Counted from the stretch's first letter, positions 47,608 through 57,736 are shown. The stretch: DNA of 64,000 bases from Blastocladiella emersonii ATCC 22665 (GCA_025594325.1 JANHCV010000001.1:1612001-1676000); one strand, 5' to 3'. The notes: generated by a model from the letters alone, not told the origin. Program-made: numbers and translations.

Positions 47608-49216
47608 ATGCAACTTGCTTTCATAATGACAGAATCCATGCGGCACCGTTTTCCCCGCCTGCTTCTCCAGGCGATCCTCGTCCGCGCCGTGCGCCTCCAT
47701 GACCCGAACGACGTTGCCGGCATGCTCCAGTACGCGCGGGTGACCTCCCACCACGAAATCCCGCGCGTCCAGCTCGCGATCCTTGTCCGCGCGCCGAGCC
47801 TGTCGCCCGCGAACGCGATCACGTCCGGCAGGGCAGCAGTCCTCGCTCGGTGGTACCAGTTCGGCTTGGCCGTCAAGGTGACCTCGGAGGACATTGACCG
47901 AGCGATCTGCATGCGGTCACTTCGCGTTCTTGAGCTTTGGCGGGACCTCGGAGTCTTTGACTCGGCCGCTGGCAAAGACGAGCTGGGTTGGTGGAACACG
48001 AGCGCTCGCGTTGCACTTGGTCTGCGACCAACGGTATTGTCCCGGCGTTGAGCTATGATGGATTCATCCACTAACGTTTGCGTCCATCGTGTAGGCCCAT
48101 CATCTACTCCCGATCCGCGCGGCGTGCTTCCGTGTCGCATCGGGCAGGTCGACGGACCTCGTGCTCTCGCGACGCGTCGTAACCGACGAGGGCATCGCGT
48201 TTCTGAACCGTTTTCTGCTGAGCTCAGATGCGCGGTCGCTCAAGACGATCATTCTAGATCAATGCACCATCGACTGGCCGCGACTGCTCGCGCTCACTTT
48301 TCCGGATACGGTGACGGCGATCCACATCGGGTCCATCTGGCTCGACACCATCCCAAGCTCCTGCTCGGGCGTCTCGGTGCGCTGGCCCGCACAGCTCAAG
48401 GAGCTCCAACTGAGCCGTATTCTCCTTCGGCCAGCAACGGTCGTTCAGCTTCTCTCGACGTTGCCGAGTTCCTTGACATCGCTCAGCTTCGCCCGCTCTT
48501 GCATCACGGGCCCCGCGCTCCTCGGTCTCATGCACGCGCTTCCGCCGACCCTCACGAGCCTGAGTTTGCAGGCAACGGGCCTCACGAACGCCCGGCTGGC
48601 TGCGATCGGGCCCTTGTTTCCGCCATCGCTGGTGACACTCGACCTTGGCCGTAACGACCTGCATGTCGAGGTAGGCACTCCCGCGTGGCCGCTGCCCGTC
48701 TCGCTCGTGTCGCTCTGCTTGCGCGGGGCCGTTCTCGGTCCCCGCGGACTATGCTCTCTCATGTACACTCTGCCACGGTCTCTCGAGGTGCTCGACCTCG
48801 CGCACGCTGTCCTCGACTACTTGCCCGTCACTCCTCCTCATCGCACGCAGCAGCAAGTGCTCCTCTTCTCGTCGCTGCCCAAATGGCTCAAGTCGTTTGA
48901 TTTCAGCGGCCACCGGCTGACCGACGACGCGGTCCGGGCGTTGGCGCTGTGGCTCCCGCGCGGGCTCGAGGTGCTCGTGCTGTCCAAGTGCCATCTCTCG
49001 GAGCACGCCGCGCAGCACCTGATTTCGCGGCTCCCGTCCACGCTGCGGCAGCTCGGGCTCTCGACCGACACGGTCGGCGGCGCTGTCGGTGCGCTGCTCG
49101 CAAGCCATGTCCCGAGGCTCGAGCAGCTGATTCTCGACCGCGACTTTGTGGTGAAGGCGGCCGAGGCGCTCCTGGCGAGCGTGATGGCGGCGTCGTTGTG
49201 TGTGCCGGGGTCGTGA
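47608..49216 (+). CDS. Leucine-rich-repeat protein with ankyrin-like N-terminus
   Basis: Exons 47608-48033 and 48095-49216, joined in phase 0 over a 61-nt intron with a CTAAC branch site; 515 residues. The N-terminal 140 residues look like degenerate ankyrin-type helices (ITSGRAAVLARWYQFGLAVK, SLRVLELWRDLGVFD, DELGWWNTSAR). The rest is a run of about ten leucine-rich repeats (LKELQLSRILLRPATVVQLL, LPSSLTSLSFARSCITGPAL, LPPTLTSLSLQATGLTNARL, LVTLDLGRNDL, LEVLVLSKCHLSEHAAQHL). The pattern of repeats with LP-x-x-L-x-x-L-x-L fits a protein-binding solenoid. Partner unknown. In-frame ATGs at 47626 and 47638 are alternative starts and an upstream exon is possible, so the N-terminus is uncertain. 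It is a distinct gene from the F-box/LRR-like protein at 36648. Confidence 0.68.
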
Positions 49217-49464
49217 GTTGCAATGCATGAAACCGTTCTTGACTCACTGGGTGACCGTGCGCGGCAAGGCTCCGGGCGAGAACCCGCGAGACCAAGGGCG
49301 GCGAGACGCGCCGCGATATCATGTGAGCTCAGGAGATGCCGCCGCTCACGCCAGGAGCCAGGAGCCCGCCGTTCTCCTGCCCCCCCCTTCCTTACCTCTG
49401 GCGATCCGCGTCGCTGACTCCTGCTCCCTTCGATCCCGCAAAGTCAGGGCACCACCACGCATCC

Positions 49465-50886
49465 ATGGATCCACACTTCCCGCACCACCCGGCGGCGGCA
49501 GCAGCGCCCGGAGACTCGCACGGCGGTAGCGAGCATCCGCTGAGCACGGCGTCGCCGCTCGACGGCACGGGGCTCCCGACGGAAGCCGAGTGGGCGGCGC
49601 AGCTCGCGGCGGCGCACGCGCACCACGGCGACATGTACTCGTACATGCCGTCGCGGTACGCGGCCGTCGGGCCCGGCATGCTGCCGCCGTGGGCGAGCCT
49701 CGCGCACGAGTTTGGCGGGGTCGGTGTCGGTGACCTCGGGCCCCTGGAGCCGGCGCACCACCACCAGTACGAGCAGCATCAGCAGTACCACGCAGACACG
49801 CAGCACCAGCACTTCCACCCGGGCGCGCAGCAGTACCACCACCACCACCACCACGAGCACGCGGGATCCGCGCCAGAAGAGGTTTTTTTCCCGCCGCCAC
49901 CACCACCAGAGGCCGAGGCGGCCGAGCCCGCGCCCGAGCCGGAGCCCGAGATTGTCCTCGAGGGCATGGCGACAGTCGCGACGCAGACCGAGCCCGCGAT
50001 CCCCGTCAAGCGCGGCCGCGGCCGCCCGAAGAAGCACGTCCCCGTGGTGGCGTCCGCGACCGACGTGATCCTGATGCCGTCGGCCGCCGCTACTGCGACT
50101 GTACCACCCGCTACCGGCGCCGCCGCCGCCGACTCGGAAACCGGTACCACCACGCCCGCCACGAACGGCACCCCCGCGACCCCGCCGCGCCGCCGGCAGC
50201 TGAGCCACCCGTCGGCGGCGGCGTCGACGGCTCCCGGCGAGGAACCGCTGTCGCCCGACGTCGCGGCTGCGCTCGCCGCGCTGGTCTCGGGGTCCGAGCC
50301 CCAGATGCAGACCGAGCCCGCGCCCACCGCCTCGGAACCCACCCCCGCGCCCATTCCCGCACGGCCCACGCGACCCGCCGTCGAGACGTGCGACGTGGCC
50401 GTCAACTTCCCGCCGTCCGGCACGCCGTTCAACGGCACCTCCGCCACCGCCGCGTCTGCCGCGACGTCCGCGGCCGGTACGGCGCCCAAAAAGGCCAAGA
50501 CGATCAAGCCGACGAAGAAGCGTGCGGCCCCGGCCGAGGGCGAGGAGGCGGTCGAGGGCGCGGAGGTGCCGCCGCCCCCGCCAAAGCGGCCACGCGGGCG
50601 GCCGCGCAAGAACCCGGTCCCTGCAACGCAGGCGGTCGCGGTGTCGGCGCCTGCTGCTCCCGCCGCGGTGCCAGGAGCCCCGGCAGCGGAGGGCGGAGCA
50701 GCGCCCGTCAAGCGCGGGCGCGGGCGGCCGCGTAAGAACCCGCTCCCGGTCGTCGTTTCGGACCCGGTCGTTGTCACGGACCCGCTCCCAGTCGTTGCGG
50801 ACCCGCTCCCCGCCGGCATGGACCCGCTCGACGCCGCGATGCTGCATCCGTCGCCGCCGCCGGCGCCCGTGGCGGAGCAGCAGTAG
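49465..50886 (+). CDS. AT-hook DNA-binding protein with His-rich region
   Basis: An intronless 473-residue protein with three AT-hooks: KRGRGRPKK at about 189-197, KRPRGRPRK at about 375-383 and KRGRGRPRK at about 415-423. AT-hooks grip the minor groove of A/T-rich DNA and occur in chromatin architectural proteins and cofactors. The N-terminal region (about 95-140) is His/Gln/Tyr-rich with a run of six or more His. Between the hooks are Ala/Pro/Thr-rich linkers and a basic patch KKAKTIKPTKKRA, likely a nuclear signal. The C-terminus repeats DPLPVV/DPLPAGMDPL. There is no other recognised domain. In so GC-rich a genome, A/T-specific binding sites would be rare and mostly intergenic. The start is the first ATG after a CAG that could be an acceptor, so a non-coding 5' exon is possible. 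Convergent with glyoxalase II (57 nt). Confidence 0.8.
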   Translation: MDPHFPHHPAAAAAPGDSHGGSEHPLSTASPLDGTGLPTEAEWAAQLAAAHAHHGDMYSYMPSRYAAVGPGMLPPWASLAHEFGGVGVGDLGPLEPAHHHQYEQHQQYHADTQHQHFHPGAQQYHHHHHHEHAGSAPEEVFFPPPPPPEAEAAEPAPEPEPEIVLEGMATVATQTEPAIPVKRGRGRPKKHVPVVASATDVILMPSAAATATVPPATGAAAADSETGTTTPATNGTPATPPRRRQLSHPSAAASTAPGEEPLSPDVAAALAALVSGSEPQMQTEPAPTASEPTPAPIPARPTRPAVETCDVAVNFPPSGTPFNGTSATAASAATSAAGTAPKKAKTIKPTKKRAAPAEGEEAVEGAEVPPPPPKRPRGRPRKNPVPATQAVAVSAPAAPAAVPGAPAAEGGAAPVKRGRGRPRKNPLPVVVSDPVVVTDPLPVVADPLPAGMDPLDAAMLHPSPPPAPVAEQQ

Positions 50887-50943
50887 ACAGACTCGTGTGA
50901 CAAACCAAGCATGCGTAATATACATTTCCCCTCCTCAACCCAG

Positions 50944-52110
50944 TCACTCGACCTTGGTAGCGACCGGTTCCGGCTCCGCGGCCACCCCAGCCGTCTTGAC
51001 GCCGCGCAGCATCGCCATGACCTGCGCGCCGGGACTCAGGGTCTCGCCGGGGACCGCGTCAGGCATGCGCGCGTGTGCCGCGCGGCAGTACTCGACGACG
51101 CTCGGCTCGCGCGTGCGCAGGAACGGGTTGGTCGCCCACTCGCGCGCGAAGAGCGACGGGACCGTCGCGCGTTTCGCGGCGCGCAGGGTACGGACTTCGC
51201 GCAGGTCGTCCTGCACGAGCGAGCGCGGTTAGTTGGTGTCGTGCAAACGTGTCACAGACCGACGTACCAGGACGGCGGGGTTGGTCGGGTCCACGAGCGC
51301 GGCAAACTCGAGGTTCGGCAGCGCGTACTCGTGGCCGGGCCACAGCAGCGCGGTCGCGGGCGGGAGCAGGGACGCGGGCGCGGCGCGCAGCGCGTCGACC
51401 ACGGCCTGCATCTCGTCGGCGCTGCCCTCGAAGAACTTGCCGACGCCGCCTCGGAACACGGTGTCGCCCGAGAAGAGGCACGGCGGGAAGGTGGACGAGG
51501 TCGGGACGTCGAGGACGTAGACGAGCGAGGCTGAGTAGCGCGGCACGGGTCGGGTCAGCGCGATGGGCCGGAGAGCGATGAACGAGAACAGCGTACCCCG
51601 CGTATGGCACGGCGTGACGACGGACCGTACGCGCATCCGAGTCCCAATCCGCGCCTCGTCGGGCGCATCGACGGTCCCGCCGAGCTCATGAGTCGCGGCA
51701 GGGACCCACTCGCCGCGTCCGCCGTAGACGGCGCAGTTGGGGAACCGCGCGACGATCTCGACGTTCCCGCCGCTGTGGTCGTGGTGCTTGTGGGTGGTCA
51801 AGATGGCGACGAGCTTGGGCGGGGCGGGGCGGCCGAGGGCCTCGTCGATCCACGCGAGGACGTGGGCCGCGTCCGACGGGTCGACGAGGGCCAGCTCGTT
51901 GTGTCTGGCGTCGAGCACCGCGTACGCGTAGTTGTCCTGGCCGACGGGCAGCGGGATCACCTGCACGCCGTCGGCATCGAGCACGTTGCGTTCCGGGTCG
52001 ACAAGCGAGTGCGGCTCGGGGCCCGTCGGGTTGAGCAGGAACTTGTTCAGGTACCACCCGACCGGGCTCGTGTAGACGCGGTACAGGGCTTTGCCGAGGA
52101 ATCCATCCAT
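50944..52110 (-). CDS. HAGH: Hydroxyacylglutathione hydrolase (glyoxalase II)
   Basis: Hydrolyses S-D-lactoylglutathione to lactate and glutathione, the second step of methylglyoxal detoxification. Minus-strand exons 51268-52110 and 50944-51210 (57-nt phase-0 intron); 369 residues. Metallo-beta-lactamase fold with metal motif TTHKHHDHSGG, then TPCHTRGTLFSF, LFSGDTVFRGGVGKFFEG and LWPGHEYALPNLEFA. After the splice TVPSLFAREWATNPFLR is the C-terminal glutathione-binding part. A stretch of about 55 residues precedes the usual start of the fold (MDGFLGKALYRVYTSPVGWY ... VIPLPVGQDNYAYAV). It is hydrophobic at first and could be a targeting or membrane-associating segment. There is an insert between TPCHT and the GDT motif (RPIALTRPVPRYS). 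Confidence 0.93.
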
Positions 52111-52412
52111 GGTGGTGCGGTATTACATGTAGTACGCTGACGCGCGATGGCGGGGAGCGCGGAAGGGACGCGACGCGTCGCGCGCCTCTTCACCCTCGCG
52201 CCTCAATCGACTCAGCTTCTCCGCCTGGCAGTCGCGGCGCAGCTGCAGAGACAAACGTTTGCTGTGTATGGTGGGGCAAGGCTAGAGTAACAATACAAGA
52301 TGGCGCGGTAGCGAGACAAATGGGGGGGATCTAGATATGCATATGACGAAGAGGGGAGGGGATGCGCGCGCGTGTTGATGGTGGAGAGCAATAAATACGG
52401 CCGAGCCAGCAC
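52111..52412. other. Intergenic, thioredoxin-like 3' end / HAGH promoter
   Basis: 302 nt between two minus-strand genes. A small G-run lies at 52322-52328; nothing else of note. Confidence 0.45.
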
Positions 52413-53630
52413 TTAGGCGTCGGCGGCCACGGCAGCGACGGCCTCGGGCTCGGGGGCGGCGGGCTCCTCGATCAATGGCTTCTTCTCCTCGGCGGCCTCG
52501 ACCGTCTCGGCCGTGGCCGTGACCTCGACGACCTCCTCGGTGACGGGAGCAGCGGGAGTGGCCTCCTCGGGGACCGCGGCGACGATCTCCTCGACAATGG
52601 CCTCGGCGACCTCCTGGGCGGGCGCCGCGGGGGCCACCTCGACGGCGACCTCGGGCTCGGCCGACTCCTTGACGATCACCTCCTCGACCACCTCCTCGAC
52701 GACCTCGGTGGTCGTGGTGATGACGATCTCGCGGGTCTCCTCCTCGGCAGCGGCCTCCTCGGTGGCAGCGAGAAGAGGCTCGGCCTCCGCGGCGACCTCG
52801 ACCTCCTTGGTCTTGGTCTCCTCGGCGACCTTCTCGGCCGTGCCGGCAGCGGGGGCGGCGGTGATGAGCTTGCGCAGCGGGGCGAGGAGCCACTCGGTGA
52901 AGAAGCGGGTGAGCTTGAACTTGGACATGTAGTAGCGGGTGGTGAGCCAGTAGCGGGTGCGCATCCACCAGGTGGAGGCGGCGCGGCCCGAGCGCCACGT
53001 GGCGACGGCGCGGGCGATCTGGGCGGCCGTGGGCTGGTTGGCGAGCACGAGGTCGACGGCGTCCTCGACGATCTTGCCCGTGGCCGCGTCGACGACGATG
53101 GCGGTCGGGATGCCGACTAGAGGCGCGGGTGAACGGGCGGGTGTTAGCGAGACTGCGAAGCAAAGGGCGGATCCAGTGGAGCAAAGCGTACGCTTGCCGA
53201 GGGCCTTGACCGTGGCCCAGTGCGACGCCCAGTGCGGGTTCTCGCAGTCGGCGGGGAGGTCGGCGGGGAGGTCGGCGCCGGTCCAGCCGAACCGGAAGTA
53301 GGGGAGAAGGTTCTTCTCCTCGTGCTCGGCGCGCGAGTATTCGAGGCCGACGTAGACGAGGTCGACGTCCGTCTCGTGGTGGTTGTGGTGGACGGCGGCG
53401 AGCGTCGGCGCGAGCGCGCGGCACGGCGGGCACCACGCCGCGCTGAACGCGTAAAGCGTCAGCGGGCGGCGCAGCGACGACAGCGTCGCCGGGTGGCCCG
53501 CCGCGTCCTGGAAGTAGGTCCACGGCAGACGCTCGGCAAGGAGCGCGGGCGTCTGCGCCGTCGTGGTCGTCGCGGTCGCGGGCTCGGCGGCGCGCGTGGG
53601 GAGCTGGCAGACACCGTTCTCGCAGTCCAT
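52413..53630 (-). CDS. Nucleoredoxin/tryparedoxin-like protein with long acidic C-terminal tail
   Basis: Minus-strand exons 53192-53630 and 52413-53116 (75-nt phase-1 intron, which is a multiple of three without a stop); 380 residues. The thioredoxin fold has the redox motif AAWCPPCRALAP (Cys67 and Cys70), YVGLEYSRAEHEEKNLLPYF and, after splicing, LGIPTAIVVDAATGKIVED. The CPPC form and the LPYF/GIPT pattern are those of the tryparedoxin/nucleoredoxin group. Cys3 and Cys8 near the N-terminus are additional. Residues about 185-235 are aromatic and basic (STWWMRTRYWLTTRYYMSKF) and may bind membrane. The last 135 residues are Glu/Val/Ala-rich repeats (EVVEEVVEEVIVKE), unusual for the family. Substrate unknown. 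Confidence 0.78.
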   Translation of the reverse strand: MDCENGVCQLPTRAAEPATATTTTAQTPALLAERLPWTYFQDAAGHPATLSSLRRPLTLYAFSAAWCPPCRALAPTLAAVHHNHHETDVDLVYVGLEYSRAEHEEKNLLPYFRFGWTGADLPADLPADCENPHWASHWATVKALGKRTLCSTGSALCFAVSLTPARSPAPLVGIPTAIVVDAATGKIVEDAVDLVLANQPTAAQIARAVATWRSGRAASTWWMRTRYWLTTRYYMSKFKLTRFFTEWLLAPLRKLITAAPAAGTAEKVAEETKTKEVEVAAEAEPLLAATEEAAAEEETREIVITTTTEVVEEVVEEVIVKESAEPEVAVEVAPAAPAQEVAEAIVEEIVAAVPEEATPAAPVTEEVVEVTATAETVEAAEEKKPLIEEPAAPEPEAVAAVAADA

Positions 53631-53928
53631 GGTGATGATGTGCGTTTAGTTGCGTGAACGGGGTTCGCTTCGCTGGTTCGTGGACCCTGAATGCAGGTCA
53701 GAGGGAGAGCGGGGACCAAGGGCAGGGCTAGCCGGGCAGGGCTCGCCTCCCTCGCCTCGCGCGCCGCCGGCGATCGTCAACACACACAGGAAAATTTCCA
53801 ACAGCATGGGCCCACTCCAAAACAAGTCGCGCAATACGATGGCAACAGCCCACGTGACGTGGATCCACTCCCGCGTGGGTGGCGCAGCGCCTCCTCCGTG
53901 TGGCGCCGTCGTGGCGTCATCCACACGC

Positions 53929-54881
53929 TCACGCTCGCGAGATCCACAGCAGGTCGACGCTCTCCATGCCCGCCATCTGCCAGTCGCCGTCGCCATCGCC
54001 CGCCGTGACGCGATCCCACCACGCGGTCCCGACGGCCCCGGCCTCGCCCGCCGCGTAGTGCGCGAGCAGGTCCGACGCTGGCTGCGCGCGAGTCACGACT
54101 AGGCCCCACACGGCGAGCAGCGGCGTGAGCGTGTGCGACGAGCTAAACGGAAGCAGGGAGTGAGATGGCGCCATCCCGAGGGTTACCAGGGTGAGCGCGT
54201 ACCTCCGTCGCTGGTGCGCGATGACGAGCACGGGCGGCGTCGAGGAGCCCGCGGCGAGGCGGTGGAACGTGCCGAGGACGCGGTCGTAGTCTACTCGGAT
54301 CAGCACGTCAGTCACGTCCCGCTTGCGCTGCCAGTGAACGAGCCGTACGGTCGTGGTGGAACAGGACGTCGGCGCCGAGCACCACGTCAACGTGCCCGCC
54401 GAGCGCGTCAAGAACCGACTCCACGGCCTCGGCGTCGCCCCATGGCATCGGCGCCGTGGCCAGGACCCCGGCAGGGAGTCCCGGGTTCGCGCGAGCCATG
54501 GCAGCGACGGGCGGCATCGCGCCGTGCGTCCGGTCAGTCGCGAGGACGTAGCGCGCCCCGAGCTGTGCCGCGACGAGCGACGGGAGGCACGTCCCTGCGC
54601 CGAGCTGTGAACGATCGTGAGTGAGAGCATTCGAGGAGTGTAGCGGCGAGGCGTACCTCGACGACAACGCGTCCCTGCGCCAGCGTCTCGGCCTGCGCGC
54701 ACACGGCAAGCGCGAGGGCGAGCGCCGCGGGCCAAACATTGCCCGAGTACGCGACGGCCGCCTCGAGACTCCGGGATTCGACGACGCCGATGCTCAGGAG
54801 TCCGTCGTCCCCGTGACCACCGAGCCCGTTGCGCCGAGTCGCCGCGACGGGCAGCACAATGTTCCGTGTGAAGCAATCCAT
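53929..54881 (-). CDS. Family-16 protein lysine methyltransferase (METTL21/EFM-like)
   Basis: A small S-adenosylmethionine-dependent methyltransferase of the group that methylates lysines of elongation factors and chaperones. Minus-strand exons 54657-54881, 54349-54604, 54203-54290 and 53929-54142 (introns 52, 58 and 60 nt); 260 residues. Markers: SGNVWPAALALALAVCAQ (the family's W-P-A-A helix), motif I VVVELGAGTCLPSLVAAQLG formed across intron 1, LATDR (acidic end of beta-2), and VDVVLGADVLFHHD (post-I region). Introns 2 and 3 are less sure than intron 1; intron 3 is a multiple of three, so its retention would leave an open frame. The ATG is only 33 nt from the stop of the upstream gene on the same strand. 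Substrate cannot be predicted. Confidence 0.75.
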
Positions 54882-54913
54882 GTCATGTTCATGTATTTCT
54901 ACTCAGAGTACAG

Positions 54914-57736
54914 TTACCACCTGGAGCGCGGGATCTGATCAATCAGCCCGCGCCGCTCGCCCGAGTTCCCATTCACACCGCCAGAACCGCCGCCGCGCCG
55001 GTGCTCGATGCGGTCCAGCAGCGTGCCGCGTCCACCCACGTCGTGCGTCGAGACCGCCGCGCCGAGCGGCGCCGCCGGCATCGAGTTGGCGCGGCCCAGC
55101 GTCATGGGCCCGCGCGTCCGCGACTTGGACCGCGACCGCGATGCCGACCCGTGTGCTGCCATGGTCGGCCGCCGCGACAGGGTCCGCGAGCCCTCGGCGG
55201 CAGCGGCTGCGAGACCGAGTGGCCGGTCGTCCTCGTCGCTGTCGGCCGCGTTGGCCATGCGCCGCGGCGACGACTCGGGCTCGTCGAACGGACTCCCGCC
55301 GCCGCCGAACGCGTCGTCGTCGAGGTACCGCGGCGACCCGGCCGCGTCGGGCGAGTCCCACGCGTTCCCGCCGCCGCGACCCAGTGTCGCCGACGAGCCC
55401 ATGCGGTTGCCCGCGCTGCTCGGTGCGCGGCGCAGCAGCGTGGCGCCTGGTGATGGCGCGGCGGAGGACCCACCGCCGCCGCCGTTGTTGGTGCCGGAGA
55501 TGGTGCGCGACCGCGACAGGTGCGAGGACCCGAGCAGCGTGGGCCGCTCGAGCGTGAACCCGGCGAGGTTCTCGGAAAAGTCGAGCAGGGGCTTCCCGCC
55601 GGGCCCCGCCGTGATCGACGTCCCGTGCACGATGCCGCTGGTCGGCGCCGAAATGTCGCCGACGAGCGTGCTCGGGCCCGCATCGTAGTCGAAGGCGGCG
55701 GCGTCAAAGTCGCCGCCCGACAGGTCGGCCGCCGAGTCGGCGGGCGGGAGCGGCAGCTGCGACTGGTCGTGCTCGTCGTCCTCGGGCTCGTCCTCGAACC
55801 ACTCGCGGTGCATGAACCGGTCGACGTGGGCCTTGGCGGCGCGCAGGGCGAGGACCCAGGCGCGGTGCAGGTCGGGGTTGTCGGCGTACAGGTAGTGGAC
55901 GTGGTCCGACTGCTCGAGGAACAGGCCCATGCGCGCCGAGTTCTTGAGGGCGATGCCGAACGCCGTGGGCTGGCGCTTGCGCTTGGCGGTGATCGTGTAC
56001 ACATCAAAGTGGGCGAGCGAGCACAGCGGGGCCATGGGTTTGGACGACCCGGGGCGGCCGGCGAAGACCGACGCCACGTCCTCGGCCGACGTCTGCGACC
56101 ACTCGATGGCCGACGTCAGCGTGCCGGGGGCGGCAAATTCGGCACCCGTCCCGCGGTACGCCACGGCCTCGGCGCCGAGCCGCAGGTCGACGGCGCGCTT
56201 CTTGTAGTGGCCCGGGCGCGACTCGAGGTGCAGCGTGTGGCAGAAGGGCGCGGCGGGGCCCATGAGCGCAAACTCGGGCGCGCGGTGGAAGGCGTACCGG
56301 CGCAGGACCAGCACGTTGCGGGTCGTCGGCTCCCACGACCTTAGCACCTCGCCGAGCGGCTCCCACGGGCGCAGCGGCCGCTCGAGCCCGAGGTCGTGGA
56401 ACTCCTCGAACAGCGTCCACCCGGGCACCTCGCCCGCGAGCGCGGCCAGGTCCGTCGGCGACAGGTCGAGGTCGTCGAGGTACGCGGCGTGCAGGTCGAG
56501 GTGGTCGACCAGGAACGACACAATGTCGCCGACGGGCGTGATGGACGTCACCGACACGGGCTGCACCCGCGACGTGTCGTGGATGAAGATCTTGGTCGAG
56601 ATCTTCTGCACCTTGGCCTGCGCGAGCTTCTCGACGAGCACCGACGGGTCGACCCCGCCGCCCGCCGCCTTGGTCTTCTTGGTCGACGATGACCCGGACC
56701 GGGCCAGCGCCGAGTCGCCCTTGCGCGACCCGGACCGCTTGACGCGGCGCTCCGCTGGAGACAAAGCCGGGTCCTGCGACCGGTCGCGGTCACGGCGCGA
56801 CGTCGACTTGGACCGCGCGAGCACGGCCGAGGCAGCGGCGGCCGCGTTCCCGCCCGATGACAGCGTGCGGCGCAGGGTGCCGAGCGGTCGGTCCTCGTCC
56901 TCCTCGCTCGGCCCGGCGGCGAGGGCCGGGACGGGCGGGGCGGCCGGGTCAGCGTACGGCGAGCCGCGCGAGATGCCGAGCCCCCTTGGCGCGGCCGACC
57001 CGCGCGATGTGCTGTTGGACCGCGACAGCGGCACGTTGTCCTCCTCGTCGTCGTTGTCGGCGCGGGCGCTCGAGTGCGAGAGCGGGCGGCGCGGGGCGAG
57101 CGACGGCGTGCGCAGGGGTTCGGTGAAGGTGGTGGTGGCGGCGGAGGGTGGCGCAGGACTGCTTGTGTAGCGCGGGAGCGCCGGAACGGGCGGCGCGTGT
57201 GGGTCGGCCGTGCCCAGCATGGGCGCCGAGGGCGACGTGGGCACGGCGGCGGCGGCGGCGGTGGGTGCAAACAGCATCGAGAGGCGCTTGGTCGAGGGCG
57301 CGCGGCCCGTGGCGAGCATCGAGTCGAGCTCGCTCGCCATGCCCGCGAGGTCGCCCCAGTCGAGGTCGGCAAAGTGCACGGCGCTTGCGGACGAGGGCGC
57401 AGGTGCGGCGGCGTGGTGCAGGTGGCGCGGGGTTGGCGCCGTCGGCGTCAGGTCGGCCACGACGTCGGCGGCCTCGTCGTCCTCGTCGCCGTCGCGGCTG
57501 CTGTCGACGGTGAAGGGCGACAGCGGCAGCGGCGACGACACGCTGCTCTGGACGCGGCTCGGCGGGCGCGACCCGTACGGCGACGCGGCGGCCGACTCGA
57601 ACGGCGTCGACGCCGACGTGGGCGTGCCGGAGGCGCCGGCAGCGGCCGGGTCGTCGTCGCCGAACGCCGACAGGTCCATGGACAGCTGCGCGAGCAGGTC
57701 GTTGAGCGAGGCGCTGGTGGCGGGCTGGAACGCCAT
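54914..57736 (-). CDS. RA-PH adaptor protein (MRL/Grb7-like domain order)
   Basis: An intronless 940-residue protein. The N-terminal 370 residues are disordered and Ser/Pro/Ala-rich. Residues about 378-480 form a Ras-association-like ubiquitin fold (KISTKIFIHDTSRVQPVSVT ... PGWTLFEEFHDLGLERPLRP, WEPLGEVLRSW, NVLVLRRYAF). A PH domain follows directly at about 500-645 (HTLHLESRPGHYKKRAVDLR, SLAHFDVYTITAKRKRQPTA, LHRAWVLALRAAKAHVDRFM). RA immediately followed by PH is the order in Grb7/10/14 and in lamellipodin/RIAM, which connect small GTPases and membranes to the cytoskeleton. There is no SH2 domain. The C-terminal 290 residues are again disordered with basic RSRSKSRTRG and a final LLDRIEHRR. 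I infer a GTPase-to-membrane adaptor. A role alongside the nearby RhoGEFs is possible but unproven. Confidence 0.75.
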   Translation of the reverse strand: MAFQPATSASLNDLLAQLSMDLSAFGDDDPAAAGASGTPTSASTPFESAAASPYGSRPPSRVQSSVSSPLPLSPFTVDSSRDGDEDDEAADVVADLTPTAPTPRHLHHAAAPAPSSASAVHFADLDWGDLAGMASELDSMLATGRAPSTKRLSMLFAPTAAAAAVPTSPSAPMLGTADPHAPPVPALPRYTSSPAPPSAATTTFTEPLRTPSLAPRRPLSHSSARADNDDEEDNVPLSRSNSTSRGSAAPRGLGISRGSPYADPAAPPVPALAAGPSEEDEDRPLGTLRRTLSSGGNAAAAASAVLARSKSTSRRDRDRSQDPALSPAERRVKRSGSRKGDSALARSGSSSTKKTKAAGGGVDPSVLVEKLAQAKVQKISTKIFIHDTSRVQPVSVTSITPVGDIVSFLVDHLDLHAAYLDDLDLSPTDLAALAGEVPGWTLFEEFHDLGLERPLRPWEPLGEVLRSWEPTTRNVLVLRRYAFHRAPEFALMGPAAPFCHTLHLESRPGHYKKRAVDLRLGAEAVAYRGTGAEFAAPGTLTSAIEWSQTSAEDVASVFAGRPGSSKPMAPLCSLAHFDVYTITAKRKRQPTAFGIALKNSARMGLFLEQSDHVHYLYADNPDLHRAWVLALRAAKAHVDRFMHREWFEDEPEDDEHDQSQLPLPPADSAADLSGGDFDAAAFDYDAGPSTLVGDISAPTSGIVHGTSITAGPGGKPLLDFSENLAGFTLERPTLLGSSHLSRSRTISGTNNGGGGGSSAAPSPGATLLRRAPSSAGNRMGSSATLGRGGGNAWDSPDAAGSPRYLDDDAFGGGGSPFDEPESSPRRMANAADSDEDDRPLGLAAAAAEGSRTLSRRPTMAAHGSASRSRSKSRTRGPMTLGRANSMPAAPLGAAVSTHDVGGRGTLLDRIEHRRGGGSGGVNGNSGERRGLIDQIPRSRW

